From an uncultured Clostridia bacterium (GTDB lineage: Bacteria > Bacillota > Clostridia > Oscillospirales > Ruminococcaceae), in the NCBI GenBank assembly GCA_947628655.1, contig CANRAS010000002.1, positions 120,384 to 184,383 of the forward strand: 64,000 bases of DNA, read 5' to 3'. Of this stretch, positions 25,848-34,150 are shown one piece after another. Position 1 is the first letter of the stretch; each line of letters begins with the position of its first letter. The notes beneath the pieces were generated by a model. The model did not search any database and was not told the origin of the DNA. It saw only the letters and a program-made list of their open reading frames with translations. Position numbers and translations under genes: made by a program.

Positions 25848-28211
25848 ATGGCAAGTGATATGATGCGTTTAGCAGGTTTGAACACAGGTTTTGATACCGA
25901 GGCGATGATAGAGCAGATGATGTCCGCGTATCAGTCGAAGATCGACACGCAGACGAAAAAACTCCAGACATTGCAATGGAAACAGGAGCAGTATCGTGAC
26001 ATCATCACAAAGCTGTCGGATTTCAAGAATAAGTATTTCGATATTTTAAAGCGCGATACTTATTTGATGACGCCCTCTAACTTTAACAGACTGAAGTCCA
26101 CCGTAACGTCCAAATCGGGCAAGGAGAGCGGGCTTAAAGTTACGCTGTCATCGGACGCGGCTGTCGGCAATCATACGATAAAGGTAAACCAGCAAGCCTC
26201 CGCCGCCGTAACAAAAGGCGGTCAGGTAGCGGCGGGCAACTTTAAACTCGACGTTGAAAAAGCGCTTGAGGACGCGACGGCTGACGAGGACGGCAACTAC
26301 AATTTCTCCCTCGATGTTAAAGTCGGCAATGTCGCTAAGACGGTAGAGTTTTCGGGCAAGGACAAAGACGAACTGCTCGCAAGCCTTAACTCCGAACTGA
26401 AAGACGCGTTCGGCACAACGTCAAGCGGCGACGCGTTCATCTCCGCAGAGATGAAAGACGGAGAATTTGCGTTCAAGACTACGGGCAACGCTATGGCGAC
26501 AGTAACCGAACGCGTCGGCAACTTCGGTATGGGCAAGCCGTCAACTAAAGTGGCGATTGACCCTGCGGCGGCGCTTACGGGAACAAGTTCGATTTCCGTT
26601 ACCGTGCCGAACTTCTACAGCGGAGATGCTGTCACAAAGAACATCGAGTTCACGACGGTTTCAAGCACATACTTCGATTCCCGCGGTGACAACGAGGAAG
26701 TAAACGCGCTTTACCTCCAGCTTAAAAAACAGGCTTATGCAAGCAAAACGGGTATGAACGCGTCCGAAGTCACCGAAGAGATGATGAACGAGGCGAAGTT
26801 CACATATTCGAGCGCGGACGCGGCTTATGACTACAACAAGCAGAATATGCTTTCCGCTCTTAATTCGGCGTATACGCTTGAACAGGGCGTTTCGTTCAGC
26901 TTGAACGGCTCGTCTATCACCGCGACTTATATGCAGGACGGCTCGGCGGTTGAGTTCACAATGACCTCGACCTGCGACGCAACGTTCGGTCTGAAAAAGG
27001 GTTCGGCTACAAGCTATATGGACGAGAACACGAAACTCGCCGATATGGGCATAGAGCAGAACCATTTGACCGACGGCGAGGCTGACGGTTATTCAATCAA
27101 CATCAACGGCAAGGATATTACCGTAGGCGCGAACGCGACTGTTGCGGATTTGATAAACGCCGTAAACAAGAGCGACGCGGGCGTTACGCTGTCGTACTCA
27201 AAACTTGAGGGGTGCTTTACCCTGACGGCGAACGACAAGGGCAACGGCGGAGATGTTGACGTTGACGGCACAAACGCATTAGCGCAGGCGCTGAAACTCA
27301 CCGATGATACCCGCGCAAGCCACGAAGAGGGCAAGAACGCGTTAATAACAATCGACGGCGTTACCGTTGAGCATAACGACAACGTGTACGAAATGGACGG
27401 CGTAACTTATGATTTCTCAGCCGTTGACCCCACCGAGGGCGACACGATGACCGTAAATATCGAAAAGGATAATTCGGCGATAAAAGAAACTGTCAAGAGT
27501 TTTGTTGAGGACTACAACAAGATGATTGACGAAATCAGCAACTATACATACACCGCGCGTCCGAAAGACAGCAAGGAAAACTACTACGAACCCCTTACCG
27601 ACGAGGAAAAAGAGGGATTGTCCGACAAGGAAATAGAGAAACTCGAAGAGGCGGCAAAGAAAGGCTTGCTCTATCACGACAGCACGGTTATGTCCGTTAT
27701 GAGCAGAATCAGATCCGCGCTGACGAGTTCCGTAACGCTGGAGGACGGCACGAAAATCGGTCTGTACAGCGTTGGCGTTAAGACGGCAAGTTTCCTCACG
27801 GGTTCACAGCAGGACGCGATGTTAGGCAAGCTGACGTTCGACGAGGACGCTTTTGACAAGGCTCTCGAAGAACACCCCGACGCGCTTGTCAAGCTGTTTA
27901 CAGACCCGAACGAGGGCGTTATGGCAAAGACGAAGAACGCTATCGACGACGCAGTAAGAGAAACATCTTCCTCTCAGGGTACGCTTATCCGCAAGGCGGG
28001 TACGGAAAAGGGTCTTTCGTCCAAGACAAACGCTATCTACAAGGAAATGGAGCGTATCAACAAACGCATTGAAAAACTCCAGGAAACCTACAACAAAAAG
28101 GAAGATTACTGGTGGAAGGTGTTCACCAACCTTGAGAAAATGCAGGCGCAGTTCAATTCACAGCAAAGCTACATTTCTCAATTCAACGCAAACGGCGGTT
28201 ATCTGTCTTAA
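25848..28211 (+). CDS. fliD: Flagellar filament cap protein FliD, enlarged
   Basis: 787 residues against a usual 450-650. N-terminal FliD_N ('GLNTGFDTEAMIEQMMSAYQ', 'TLQWKQEQYRDIITKLSDFK') and C-terminal FliD_C ('IKETVKSFVEDYNKMIDEIS', 'LTFDEDAFDKALEEHPDALV', 'RIEKLQETYNKKEDYWWKVF') are intact. A Flagellin_IN-type repeat lies at about 410-465 ('YSININGKDITVGANATVAD'). An additional domain at about 128-200 resembles the FlgL insert repeats. The cap guides flagellin folding at the filament tip. ATG one base after csrA. Confidence 0.95.
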   Translation: MASDMMRLAGLNTGFDTEAMIEQMMSAYQSKIDTQTKKLQTLQWKQEQYRDIITKLSDFKNKYFDILKRDTYLMTPSNFNRLKSTVTSKSGKESGLKVTLSSDAAVGNHTIKVNQQASAAVTKGGQVAAGNFKLDVEKALEDATADEDGNYNFSLDVKVGNVAKTVEFSGKDKDELLASLNSELKDAFGTTSSGDAFISAEMKDGEFAFKTTGNAMATVTERVGNFGMGKPSTKVAIDPAAALTGTSSISVTVPNFYSGDAVTKNIEFTTVSSTYFDSRGDNEEVNALYLQLKKQAYASKTGMNASEVTEEMMNEAKFTYSSADAAYDYNKQNMLSALNSAYTLEQGVSFSLNGSSITATYMQDGSAVEFTMTSTCDATFGLKKGSATSYMDENTKLADMGIEQNHLTDGEADGYSININGKDITVGANATVADLINAVNKSDAGVTLSYSKLEGCFTLTANDKGNGGDVDVDGTNALAQALKLTDDTRASHEEGKNALITIDGVTVEHNDNVYEMDGVTYDFSAVDPTEGDTMTVNIEKDNSAIKETVKSFVEDYNKMIDEISNYTYTARPKDSKENYYEPLTDEEKEGLSDKEIEKLEEAAKKGLLYHDSTVMSVMSRIRSALTSSVTLEDGTKIGLYSVGVKTASFLTGSQQDAMLGKLTFDEDAFDKALEEHPDALVKLFTDPNEGVMAKTKNAIDDAVRETSSSQGTLIRKAGTEKGLSSKTNAIYKEMERINKRIEKLQETYNKKEDYWWKVFTNLEKMQAQFNSQQSYISQFNANGGYLS

Positions 28212-28333
28212 AGCGTCAAATTAAGTTTTCGCGGGGGCGGGTTCATAACGGCGCGAGGGTGCGAGAACGCAAGGGCGATAGGCTAAAGCGAGTGCGAACT
28301 CTCCCGCGATAAACAGAATGAAGGGTGCTAAGT

Positions 28334-28741
28334 ATGGTTAATCCTTATGCGCAGTACAAAAAACAGTCGGTCGAAACGATGACGCCCGTAGAGGTCGTTA
28401 TAAAACTGTACAGCGAGATCGAAAAACAATGCGCCGTCGGAATGGACTATGTGGAGAAAAAGAACTTCTCCAAATCCAACGAGGCGTTCATAAAAGCGGA
28501 GGACTGCATTGACGCGCTCCGCGAGGCGCTGGATATGTCGATACCGATTTCGCATAACCTTGACGAACTGTATGTGTTCTTTTACAAGACGATAGTCAAG
28601 GCGAACACCACAAAGGACTTTACAGACCTTAAAAAGGTAGTCCCGATGATAACCGAACTTCGCGGCGCGTGGACGCAGATAAGCCAGATGACGCGCGAAG
28701 AAATCGAGGCGCAGGACAAGGCGAACAAGAAACGCAAGTAA
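28334..28741 (+). CDS. fliS: Flagellin export chaperone FliS
   Basis: 135 residues. 'NPYAQYKKQSVETMTPVEVVIKLYSEIEKQ' is the FliS signature (YxxxxVxTxxPxELxxxLY), followed by helices matching the four-helix fold. It binds the C-terminus of flagellin and prevents early polymerisation. Start at 28334 with AAGGGTG upstream; a GTG nine bases earlier is in frame but overlaps the site. Confidence 0.94.
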   Translation: MVNPYAQYKKQSVETMTPVEVVIKLYSEIEKQCAVGMDYVEKKNFSKSNEAFIKAEDCIDALREALDMSIPISHNLDELYVFFYKTIVKANTTKDFTDLKKVVPMITELRGAWTQISQMTREEIEAQDKANKKRK

Positions 28742-28792
28742 ACAGCCTTTTGGGAATTGCCGAACAGATTAAAAGGAAAAGAGGGGAAAATT

Positions 28793-29278
28793 ATGGCAGA
28801 GCTTTTTGGAATTGAAAAAGTCGTTGACTTGATGTCGAGAATGCTTTCGACACTGCAGGAATACGAAAAAGAAACCGACAATATGCTGAACGCCGACATA
28901 GAGGTACTACAGGAAGCTCTTATCGCCAGAAACGAGCTTATTGATACCCTTGAGGACCTTAAAGTGGAGCTGGCGGCAGTTGTCGAATGTGAAAGTCCCG
29001 AAGAACAGGCGCTGTTAAAAGCGCTGATAAACGGAAGTTTAGTTAAGGTGGAACTTGACGACGCTCACAAGAAGATACAGCTTTTACAGCGGAACATTAC
29101 CGCGACAAAGCAGAGAATTGTCGATAAAGACAAGGTTATCTCGGAGCAGTTCAAGGAACGCCGTACCGATTCCCGCCGCGAACTCGAACAGCTTAAAGCT
29201 ACTAAGCAGAAGATAGGCTACTACAACAGCGCGGTTGTCGGCAGGGCAACGGGGCAATCCCTTAACAAAAATATGTAA
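28793..29278 (+). CDS. Coiled-coil flagellar protein, FlgN/FliT-like
   Basis: 161 residues, almost all helical, no signal. Heptad-rich stretches 'LSTLQEYEKETDNMLNADIE' and 'KIQLLQRNITATKQRIVDKD', ending in 'QKIGYYNSAVVGRATGQSL'. Position after fliS suggests the FliT slot, but the size and C-terminal motif look more like FlgN-family proteins ('YN...'). Probably an export chaperone for FliD or another filament protein. ATG behind GAGGGG; operon ends here. Confidence 0.65.
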   Translation: MAELFGIEKVVDLMSRMLSTLQEYEKETDNMLNADIEVLQEALIARNELIDTLEDLKVELAAVVECESPEEQALLKALINGSLVKVELDDAHKKIQLLQRNITATKQRIVDKDKVISEQFKERRTDSRRELEQLKATKQKIGYYNSAVVGRATGQSLNKNM

Positions 29279-29287
29279 TAAATAATG

Positions 29288-29316
29288 CTCGCTGTCGAAA
29301 AGACAGCGAGTTTTTT
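29288..29316 (+). terminator. Terminator of the flagellar operon
   Basis: CTCGCTGTC, loop GAAAA, GACAGCGAG, then six T residues. Confidence 0.9.
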
Positions 29317-29339
29317 GAAAGATTGTGATAAAAATTATT

Positions 29340-30227
29340 ATGAAGTGCGAACTTTGCCCGCGAATGTGCGGCGTTGACCGCGAAACCGCGCGCGGATTTT
29401 GCGGAATGGGAAATAAAATCACCGCCGCGAAAGCTATGCTCCACAAGTGGGAAGAACCGTGCATTTCGGGCGAACGCGGAAGCGGCGCGGTTTTCTTTTC
29501 GGGGTGCGTGATGAAGTGCGTTTACTGTCAGAATTACGACATCAGCAGCGAAAACCGCGGGCGCGAGATTTCCGAAGAACGGACAGCGGAGATTTTTCTG
29601 GAACTTCAACATCAGGGCGCGCAGAACATTGACCTTGTAAACCCGACGCATTTTGTACCGCAGATAATCAGCGCGATAAAATATGCAAGGGAACGCGGTC
29701 TTTCCGTTCCGATAGTATACAACAGCGGAGGCTATGAACGAGTTGAAACGCTTAAAACGCTTGACGGGCTTGTCGATGTTTACTTGCCCGATGTTAAGTA
29801 CTTCTCCGATGACCTAGCAAAAACGCTGTCCTCCGCGCCGAATTATTTCACAACGGCGATGAACGCAATTTCCGAAATGCTCCGACAGACGGGAAAGCCG
29901 AAATTCGTCGGTAACGGAATGTTAGAGCGCGGAGTTCTCGTTCGGCATTTAGTCCTCCCGTGGCAGTACCGCGATTCGGTAGAAATAATAACCCGCCTGG
30001 GCGAACGTTTCGGCGGGGAGATAATGTTCAGCTTGATGAGCCAGTATACGCCGTTCGGCAAAGTGAAAACAGACCCCCGCTTTGAAAAGTACAACAGGCG
30101 GATAACAACATTTGAATACGAAAAAGCATTGCAAGCCGTCCTCGCGGCGGGGCTTGACGGGTACTTTCAGGAAAAGAGTTCCGCGAAAGAGGAATATACG
30201 CCGAAGTTTGATTTGTCGGGGGTGTAA
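29340..30227 (+). CDS. Radical SAM protein, PflA-like (uncharacterised)
   Basis: 295 residues. The SAM-cluster motif CxxxCxxC is in SGCVMKCVYCQN. A cysteine-rich N-terminus (KCELCPRMCG, GFCGMG) precedes it, as in the pyruvate formate-lyase activase-like COG1313 group. The 'VNPTHFVPQII' and 'GLVDVYLPDVKYFSDDLAK' blocks fit that group. Target protein unknown. Start uncertain: ATG 29340 or the in-frame GTG 29325, neither with a strong ribosome site. Follows the flagellar terminator closely and may have no promoter of its own. Confidence 0.85.
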   Translation: MKCELCPRMCGVDRETARGFCGMGNKITAAKAMLHKWEEPCISGERGSGAVFFSGCVMKCVYCQNYDISSENRGREISEERTAEIFLELQHQGAQNIDLVNPTHFVPQIISAIKYARERGLSVPIVYNSGGYERVETLKTLDGLVDVYLPDVKYFSDDLAKTLSSAPNYFTTAMNAISEMLRQTGKPKFVGNGMLERGVLVRHLVLPWQYRDSVEIITRLGERFGGEIMFSLMSQYTPFGKVKTDPRFEKYNRRITTFEYEKALQAVLAAGLDGYFQEKSSAKEEYTPKFDLSGV

Positions 30228-30569
30228 ACAGTTTATAGTTAAGAGTGCACGCATTATCCGCCGCGCGGAAAACGCTGGCAAAGTATAATGTGCGCCCTGC
30301 GGGCGCGGGGTGGCTTTGGGTCACCGTGCGCCCTTATCGCGGTGGGCGTTTTCTCGCGCCCCCACTTCGCCCCGTAAGGGGGCGAAGTCTGGTGTACTCG
30401 AAAACGCCACGGTTTGCCGTCTGAAATTCGCTGTCGCGAATTTCCCCCGCCTGACGGCGGGGCGTTTGGCGTAGCCAAACGACGGCAAACCGTGAAGAGC
30501 CTGCGAAACCACTCTTAGGCGGACACGGTGAGCGGACTGCCACCGGCAGTCCGCTCACAATAACGTTAA
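30228..30569. repeat. Nested hairpin region after the radical SAM gene
   Basis: Several mid-size palindromes: around 30296-30342 (CGGGCGCGG / GGTCACCGTGCGCCC), 30394-30432 and 30476-30505 (ACGGTTTGCCGTC and GACGGCAAACCGT, far apart, inverted), inner AATTCGC pairs at 30425-30442, CGTTTGGCGTAGCCAAACG at 30463-30481, and GTGAGCGGACTGCCAC / GGCAGTCCGCTCAC at 30528-30558. Stems nest inside one another. No credible gene. Confidence 0.7.
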
Positions 30570-30870
30570 TTTAAATCAACCGTTCCGCTCGCTACGCTCG
30601 CTCCACTAGGTGCAAGGGGGACGCCCTCTATCGCAGGGCTAGCGTTGACCGCTTGCGGTCAACCCGCCCTCTTTTTGCTCCGCTAAAGCGGAGCAAAAAT
30701 TCACCCCCTTGCGGAGCTCTTGAGCGAAGTTTCGCCACTTCGTGGCGACCAGAGGGCTAAGGTTGACCGCTTGCGGTCAACTCCCCCTCTGGACTCCCGC
30801 AGCCTTTGAAAAGGCTGGCGAAACTTTCACAGCCTACGGCGGGGGCGGTTACGGCTGCTGCGCCACTTTC
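30570..30870 (+). repeat. Long GC-rich repeat module, copy 2
   Basis: Same module as at 11333-11716 (inverted) and 52806-53186. Compared with copy 3 it carries two extra insertions of one palindrome, GTTGACCGCTTGCGGTCAAC, at about 30643-30663 and 30761-30781. Its CGCCACTTCGTGGCG stem replaces CGCCGCCTGCGGGCGGCG of copy 3, pairing kept. Confidence 0.85.
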
Positions 30871-30946
30871 TTACCTCTAACCTCTTTAAGTCCACGTTAT
30901 GACCCGAACTAAAACTAACTGCTAACAACTATTCTCTATAAACTAC
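30871..30946 (-). repeat. Right end of a heptad/hairpin element
   Basis: TTACCTCTAACCTCTTTAAG, then in-phase CTAACTG CTAACAA CTATTCT CTATAAA. The array touches the -35 box of the CDF transporter promoter. Confidence 0.75.
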
Positions 30947-30976
30947 TTGACTAACCTCGCCAATAAGTGCTATAAT
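30947..30976 (+). promoter_or_regulatory. Promoter of the CDF transporter gene
   Basis: TTGACT (30947-30952), 18 bases, TATAAT (30971-30976). Confidence 0.8.
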
Positions 30977-31012
30977 AAAAAAAGCCACATAAACTATAAG
31001 GGGGTGACTGCG

Positions 31013-32146
31013 TTGACGGAACTGCTGATTAGGGCGTTTATAAAAAACAGCGAACGTGCGGGCGATTTGGCGGTGCGTTCCGCTTACGGGAAACTCGCGG
31101 GGAAAGTCGGGATTGTTTGCAATGTCCTGCTGTGCGCGGGGAAATTTGCCGCGGGCGTGATTTCGGGAAGTCTGTCAATTTCCGCAGACGCGATGAACAA
31201 CCTGTCCGACGCGTCGTCGGGGATAATCAGCCTTGTCGGGTTCAAGCTGTCCGAAAAAACCGCCGACCGCGAACACCCTTACGGTCACGGGCGTTATGAA
31301 TACCTCGCGGGATTTATGGTAGCCGCGCTTGTTATCGTAATCGGCGCGGAACTTCTCCGCGACAGCATAATCAAGATAGTAAAGCCCGCCGATGTGCTGT
31401 TCGGAATACTGCCCGTTACCGTGCTTTCCGTTTCAATTCTCGTGAAATTGTGGCTAATGCTTTTCTACAAAAAAATCGCAAAGCGGATAAATTCCGATAC
31501 GCTGAGAGCCTCCGCTGTCGATAGTTTAAGCGACGTATTTTCCACGGCGGCAGTACTCGCGGCGCTTGTTATCTCGCATTTCGCGGGAATTAACCTCGAT
31601 GGCGTTATGGGCGCGGCTGTCGCGGTCATAATTTTGATAAACGGAATTAAACTCGTAAAAGACGCGATAAACCCACTGTTGGGCAAAGCGCCGAGCGCGG
31701 AAATGGTCGAGGACATTCGCCAAACGATACAGGGCTATGACGGCGTTTTGGGAATGCACGACCTTATGGTTCACGATTACGGTATCGGCAGAGCGTTCGC
31801 GTCCGTGCATGTTGAGGTGAGGGCGGATATGCCCCTTGTCGAATGTCACGATATTATAGACCGAATAGAGCGCGAATTTCAAAAGCGCGGTTTAAATCTC
31901 ACAATCCACCCCGACCCCGTATTCAGCGAAACCCCGCCCGCGCTTGACGGCATAATGCGCGGTATAGACGAGCGAATAACGGTTCACAACGTCCGAATAA
32001 TCGGTTCGCCGACCCCGAAAGAAGTCGTGTTCGACTGCGTTCTCCCGCAAGAGCCGGCACTTTCTCAAGCCGAGATAAAAGAGCAGGTTACAAAGCAAGT
32101 TCAAGAGAGTTTGCCTGATTGCGAGGTAGTTATACAGTTTAAGTGA
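31013..32146 (+). CDS. Cation diffusion facilitator transporter
   Basis: 377 residues. Six membrane helices in the first 230 residues; metal-site pattern 'SADAMNNLSDASSG' (DxxxD variant) in helix 2 and 'HPYGHGRYEYLAG' after helix 2, then the cytoplasmic ferredoxin-like CTD with 'GMHDLMVHDYG' and 'ASVHVEVRADMPLVECHDII'. Exports Zn, Mn, Fe or similar divalent ions in exchange for protons; the metal cannot be settled by eye. TTG start chosen because AAGGGGGTG lies seven bases ahead; earlier in-frame starts overlap the promoter. Confidence 0.93.
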   Translation: MTELLIRAFIKNSERAGDLAVRSAYGKLAGKVGIVCNVLLCAGKFAAGVISGSLSISADAMNNLSDASSGIISLVGFKLSEKTADREHPYGHGRYEYLAGFMVAALVIVIGAELLRDSIIKIVKPADVLFGILPVTVLSVSILVKLWLMLFYKKIAKRINSDTLRASAVDSLSDVFSTAAVLAALVISHFAGINLDGVMGAAVAVIILINGIKLVKDAINPLLGKAPSAEMVEDIRQTIQGYDGVLGMHDLMVHDYGIGRAFASVHVEVRADMPLVECHDIIDRIEREFQKRGLNLTIHPDPVFSETPPALDGIMRGIDERITVHNVRIIGSPTPKEVVFDCVLPQEPALSQAEIKEQVTKQVQESLPDCEVVIQFK

Positions 32147-32149
32147 ATA

Positions 32150-32305
32150 AAATGCCGTTCTCCCCGCCGTAGGCGGGGAAAACGCCAAATAATAAAGCAA
32201 ACCCCTGCACCGCAGTGCAGGGGCGTATTTAATTCAAAGACAATCTTTCCGCGCCCGCAGGGGCGCACAACAACTAATAACTAGCAACTATTCTCCAGCT
32301 ACTAC
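32150..32305. repeat. Heptad/hairpin element, right half, before the ttcA-like gene
   Basis: TTCTCCCCGCCGTAGGCGGGGAAAA palindrome, a CCCCTGCACCGCAGTGCAGGGG hairpin, core TTCAAAGACAATCT, hairpin GCGCCCGCAGGGGCGC, then heptads CTAATAA CTAGCAA CTATTCT CCAGCTA. The array ends at the -35 of the next promoter. Confidence 0.85.
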
Positions 32306-32334
32306 TTGACTTTACGCGACAAATGGTATATAAT
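32306..32334 (+). promoter_or_regulatory. Promoter of the ttcA-like gene
   Basis: TTGACT (32306-32311), 17 bases, TATAAT (32329-32334). Confidence 0.85.
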
Positions 32335-32366
32335 AGTAAGTGTGAACATCAGAGAAGGTGTAGGAA

Positions 32367-33089
32367 ATGCAAAAACTATACGGGTATATCCGCCGTGCCT
32401 GTCAGGAGTTCGACTTGATAGAGGACGGCGACCGCATAGCTGTCGGCGTGTCGGGCGGTAAGGACAGCGTTGTATTGCTCGCAGGACTTGCGGGTATGCG
32501 GAGATTTTACGAAAAGAAATACGATATAGTCTGCGTAACGCTCGACCCGCGTTTCGGCGGGGCTGATACTGATTATTCGCCTGTCGCGCGGTTGTGCGAA
32601 AAGCTGGACGTGGAATTTCATCTTATCAAAACCGACATCGGCGAAATTGTGTTTGACATTCGAAAAGAACCGAACCCGTGTTCGCTTTGCGCGAAAATGC
32701 GGCGCGGCGCTCTGCACGACGCGGCAAAGGCGGCGGGGTGCAATAAAATCGCGCTCGGTCACAATTACGACGACGCAATTGAAACGTTTATGATGAATTT
32801 GTTTCAAGAGGGAAGAATAGGGTGCTTTTCGCCGAAATCGTACTTATCCAGAAAGGACATAACGCTGATCAGACCCTTAGTGTTCGCTCCAGAACACGCG
32901 ATAATCTCGTGCGCGAAACGCAGCGGCTTTGAACTCGTTAAATCGAAATGCCCCGCCGACAAGCACACAACGCGCCAGACGATGAAAGAATTTCTGCGCG
33001 GACTTGAACACGAAAACCACGGTGTTAAACAGCGTATTTTCGGCGCAATGCGCAAGGCGGGGATTGACCGCTGGAATTATAAAGATTGA
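32367..33089 (+). CDS. TtcA-like tRNA thiolation PP-loop ATPase
   Basis: 240 residues. PP-loop GVSGGKDSVVLL binds ATP and adenylates the target base; PCSLCAKMRRG supplies the CxxC of the TtcA/TtuA type, with a third cysteine in SKCPADK, fitting a cluster-bound ATP pyrophosphatase. 'LGHNYDDAIETFMMNLF' and the later 'FLRGLEHENHGVKQRIFGAM' are typical of the short Firmicutes homologues. Expected to place sulphur on tRNA (2-thiocytidine or related). Single gene with its own promoter. Confidence 0.88.
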   Translation: MQKLYGYIRRACQEFDLIEDGDRIAVGVSGGKDSVVLLAGLAGMRRFYEKKYDIVCVTLDPRFGGADTDYSPVARLCEKLDVEFHLIKTDIGEIVFDIRKEPNPCSLCAKMRRGALHDAAKAAGCNKIALGHNYDDAIETFMMNLFQEGRIGCFSPKSYLSRKDITLIRPLVFAPEHAIISCAKRSGFELVKSKCPADKHTTRQTMKEFLRGLEHENHGVKQRIFGAMRKAGIDRWNYKD

Positions 33090-33116
33090 GAATAGTTTTC
33101 CGCGATTGTGCGCGGA

Positions 33117-33352
33117 AAAGGGTGCGAAGTCACATAGCCCGCGTTTTGCGCTAGCGCAAAACAACGGCGCGTAAGCGCCGTTAAATTCGCCGAAGGCGAA
33201 TTGCGGGCGGTCGGGCAACGGCGCGTACACGGGCGGTAAGGGCGCGTTTATACGCGGGACGGCAAGCTAATGCGTGATAAGGGCGCGGGGCGCTTGAATT
33301 GAGCAACGCCAAACCGCGCGATAAAGCGAACAACGCGCTGACCCGCAGACAA
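33117..33352 (-). repeat. Triple-hairpin module, copy 1 (inverted)
   Basis: Same module as at 51826-52064, 62263-62455 and 63492-63718. Core is three perfect hairpins in a row: GCGTTTTGCGC/GCGCAAAAC, AACGGCGC/GCGCCGTT and AATTCGCC/GGCGAATT, followed by the GCGGGCGGTCGGGCA block. Open frames here are not conserved between copies. Confidence 0.85.
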
Positions 33353-33442
33353 TCTAATCCGTCCGCCGTAGGCGGACACCAATACTAGCTACTAGAGGGT
33401 TATCCGCGTAGCGGATAACTCGGCTATTCTCTAGCTACTAAA
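33347..33442 (-). repeat. Heptad/hairpin element end, left of the membrane-protein gene
   Basis: GACAATCTAATCC, hairpin GTCCGCCGTAGGCGGAC, CTAGCTA CTAGAGG, hairpin GTTATCCGCGTAGCGGATAAC, then CTATTCTCTAGCTACTA. Almost the same as 34046-34140 on the other side of the gene. Confidence 0.85.
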
Positions 33443-33453
33443 AGGGGACAATT

Positions 33454-34005
33454 ATGCGTAAACAAGTGAAATTACCAAACCGAACAAAACCCACCCCAAC
33501 GAACACGGACAGCGCGTTTTACTTTTTTGTGAAAGACCAAGGCACGGGCGCGGGGAAAGTTGCCGTTATCGTGCTGAAAATCATAGAGCTTATACTCACG
33601 ACGATTTACGGCGTTATGCTCGGAATATTCACGCCGATTATCATATGGAACGGCAACCTCGTGGACGAGGCTGTTGCGAACGACCCGTCCGCAGTGTGTT
33701 GGTTGATTACGTCGGTTGTGTACATAATAGGGCTGTTCGTGCTTATGTTGGGACATTCCAAAACGGCGGCTGTTATCCACATCATAGCCGCCGCAGGAAC
33801 GATAACGACATACAGTCTTTACAGGAAACTGTTCGAAGGTTACGAAACAAGCGGTCCTACCGCGTCTTATATGCCGTGCCTGTTTATCACGGTAATCACC
33901 GTCGCGGTTATGCTGATAATTAACGTTCCCAAGTGGATAGAAAAGCGCATTGAACGTGACAGCGAGCAAGCGCAGAGCATTTTAGAGGTAAGAGGTAAGA
34001 AGTAA
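33454..34005 (+). CDS. Four-helix membrane protein of unknown function
   Basis: 183 residues. Four hydrophobic helices at about 35-62, 80-100, 105-125 and 138-158; charged ends. No recognised family. The last residues, EVRGKK, and the stop are read from a GAGGTAAGAGGTAAGAAGTAA heptad array, so the C-terminus is set by the repeat. Flanked by two near-identical repeat ends. Start ATG behind AAAGGGG. Confidence 0.7.
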   Translation: MRKQVKLPNRTKPTPTNTDSAFYFFVKDQGTGAGKVAVIVLKIIELILTTIYGVMLGIFTPIIIWNGNLVDEAVANDPSAVCWLITSVVYIIGLFVLMLGHSKTAAVIHIIAAAGTITTYSLYRKLFEGYETSGPTASYMPCLFITVITVAVMLIINVPKWIEKRIERDSEQAQSILEVRGKK

Positions 34006-34140
34006 GAAACGCGCTTTAAACCGAGTGTGTAAACCTCTCGACTTAAAGACAATCTAATCCGCGCGCGCAGCGCGCACCAATACTAGCTACTAGAGGGTTA
34101 TCCGCGCAGCGGATAACTCGGCTATTCTCTAGCTGCTAAA
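33985..34140. repeat. Heptad/hairpin element between the membrane-protein gene and moxR
   Basis: AGAGGTA AGAGGTA AGAAGTA heptads overlap the preceding gene's end. Then core GACTTAAAGACAATCTAATCC, hairpin GCGCGCGCAGCGCGC, CTAGCTACTAGAGG, hairpin GTTATCCGCGCAGCGGATAAC and CTATTCTCTAGCTGCTA. The moxR ribosome site AAAGGAG begins where it ends. Confidence 0.85.
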
Positions 34141-34150
34141 GGAGTATCCA

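Noticed and set aside
28280..28315. Second sigma-28 promoter before fliS
   Set aside because: TAAA and CGCGATAA are present but 17 bases apart instead of 15, with two mismatches in the -10.
29500..29640. tRNA or rRNA genes elsewhere in the window
   Set aside because: I looked in the spacers for GTTCGANTC arms and CCA ends and found none that fold; only the rrn-like leader at the right edge is kept.
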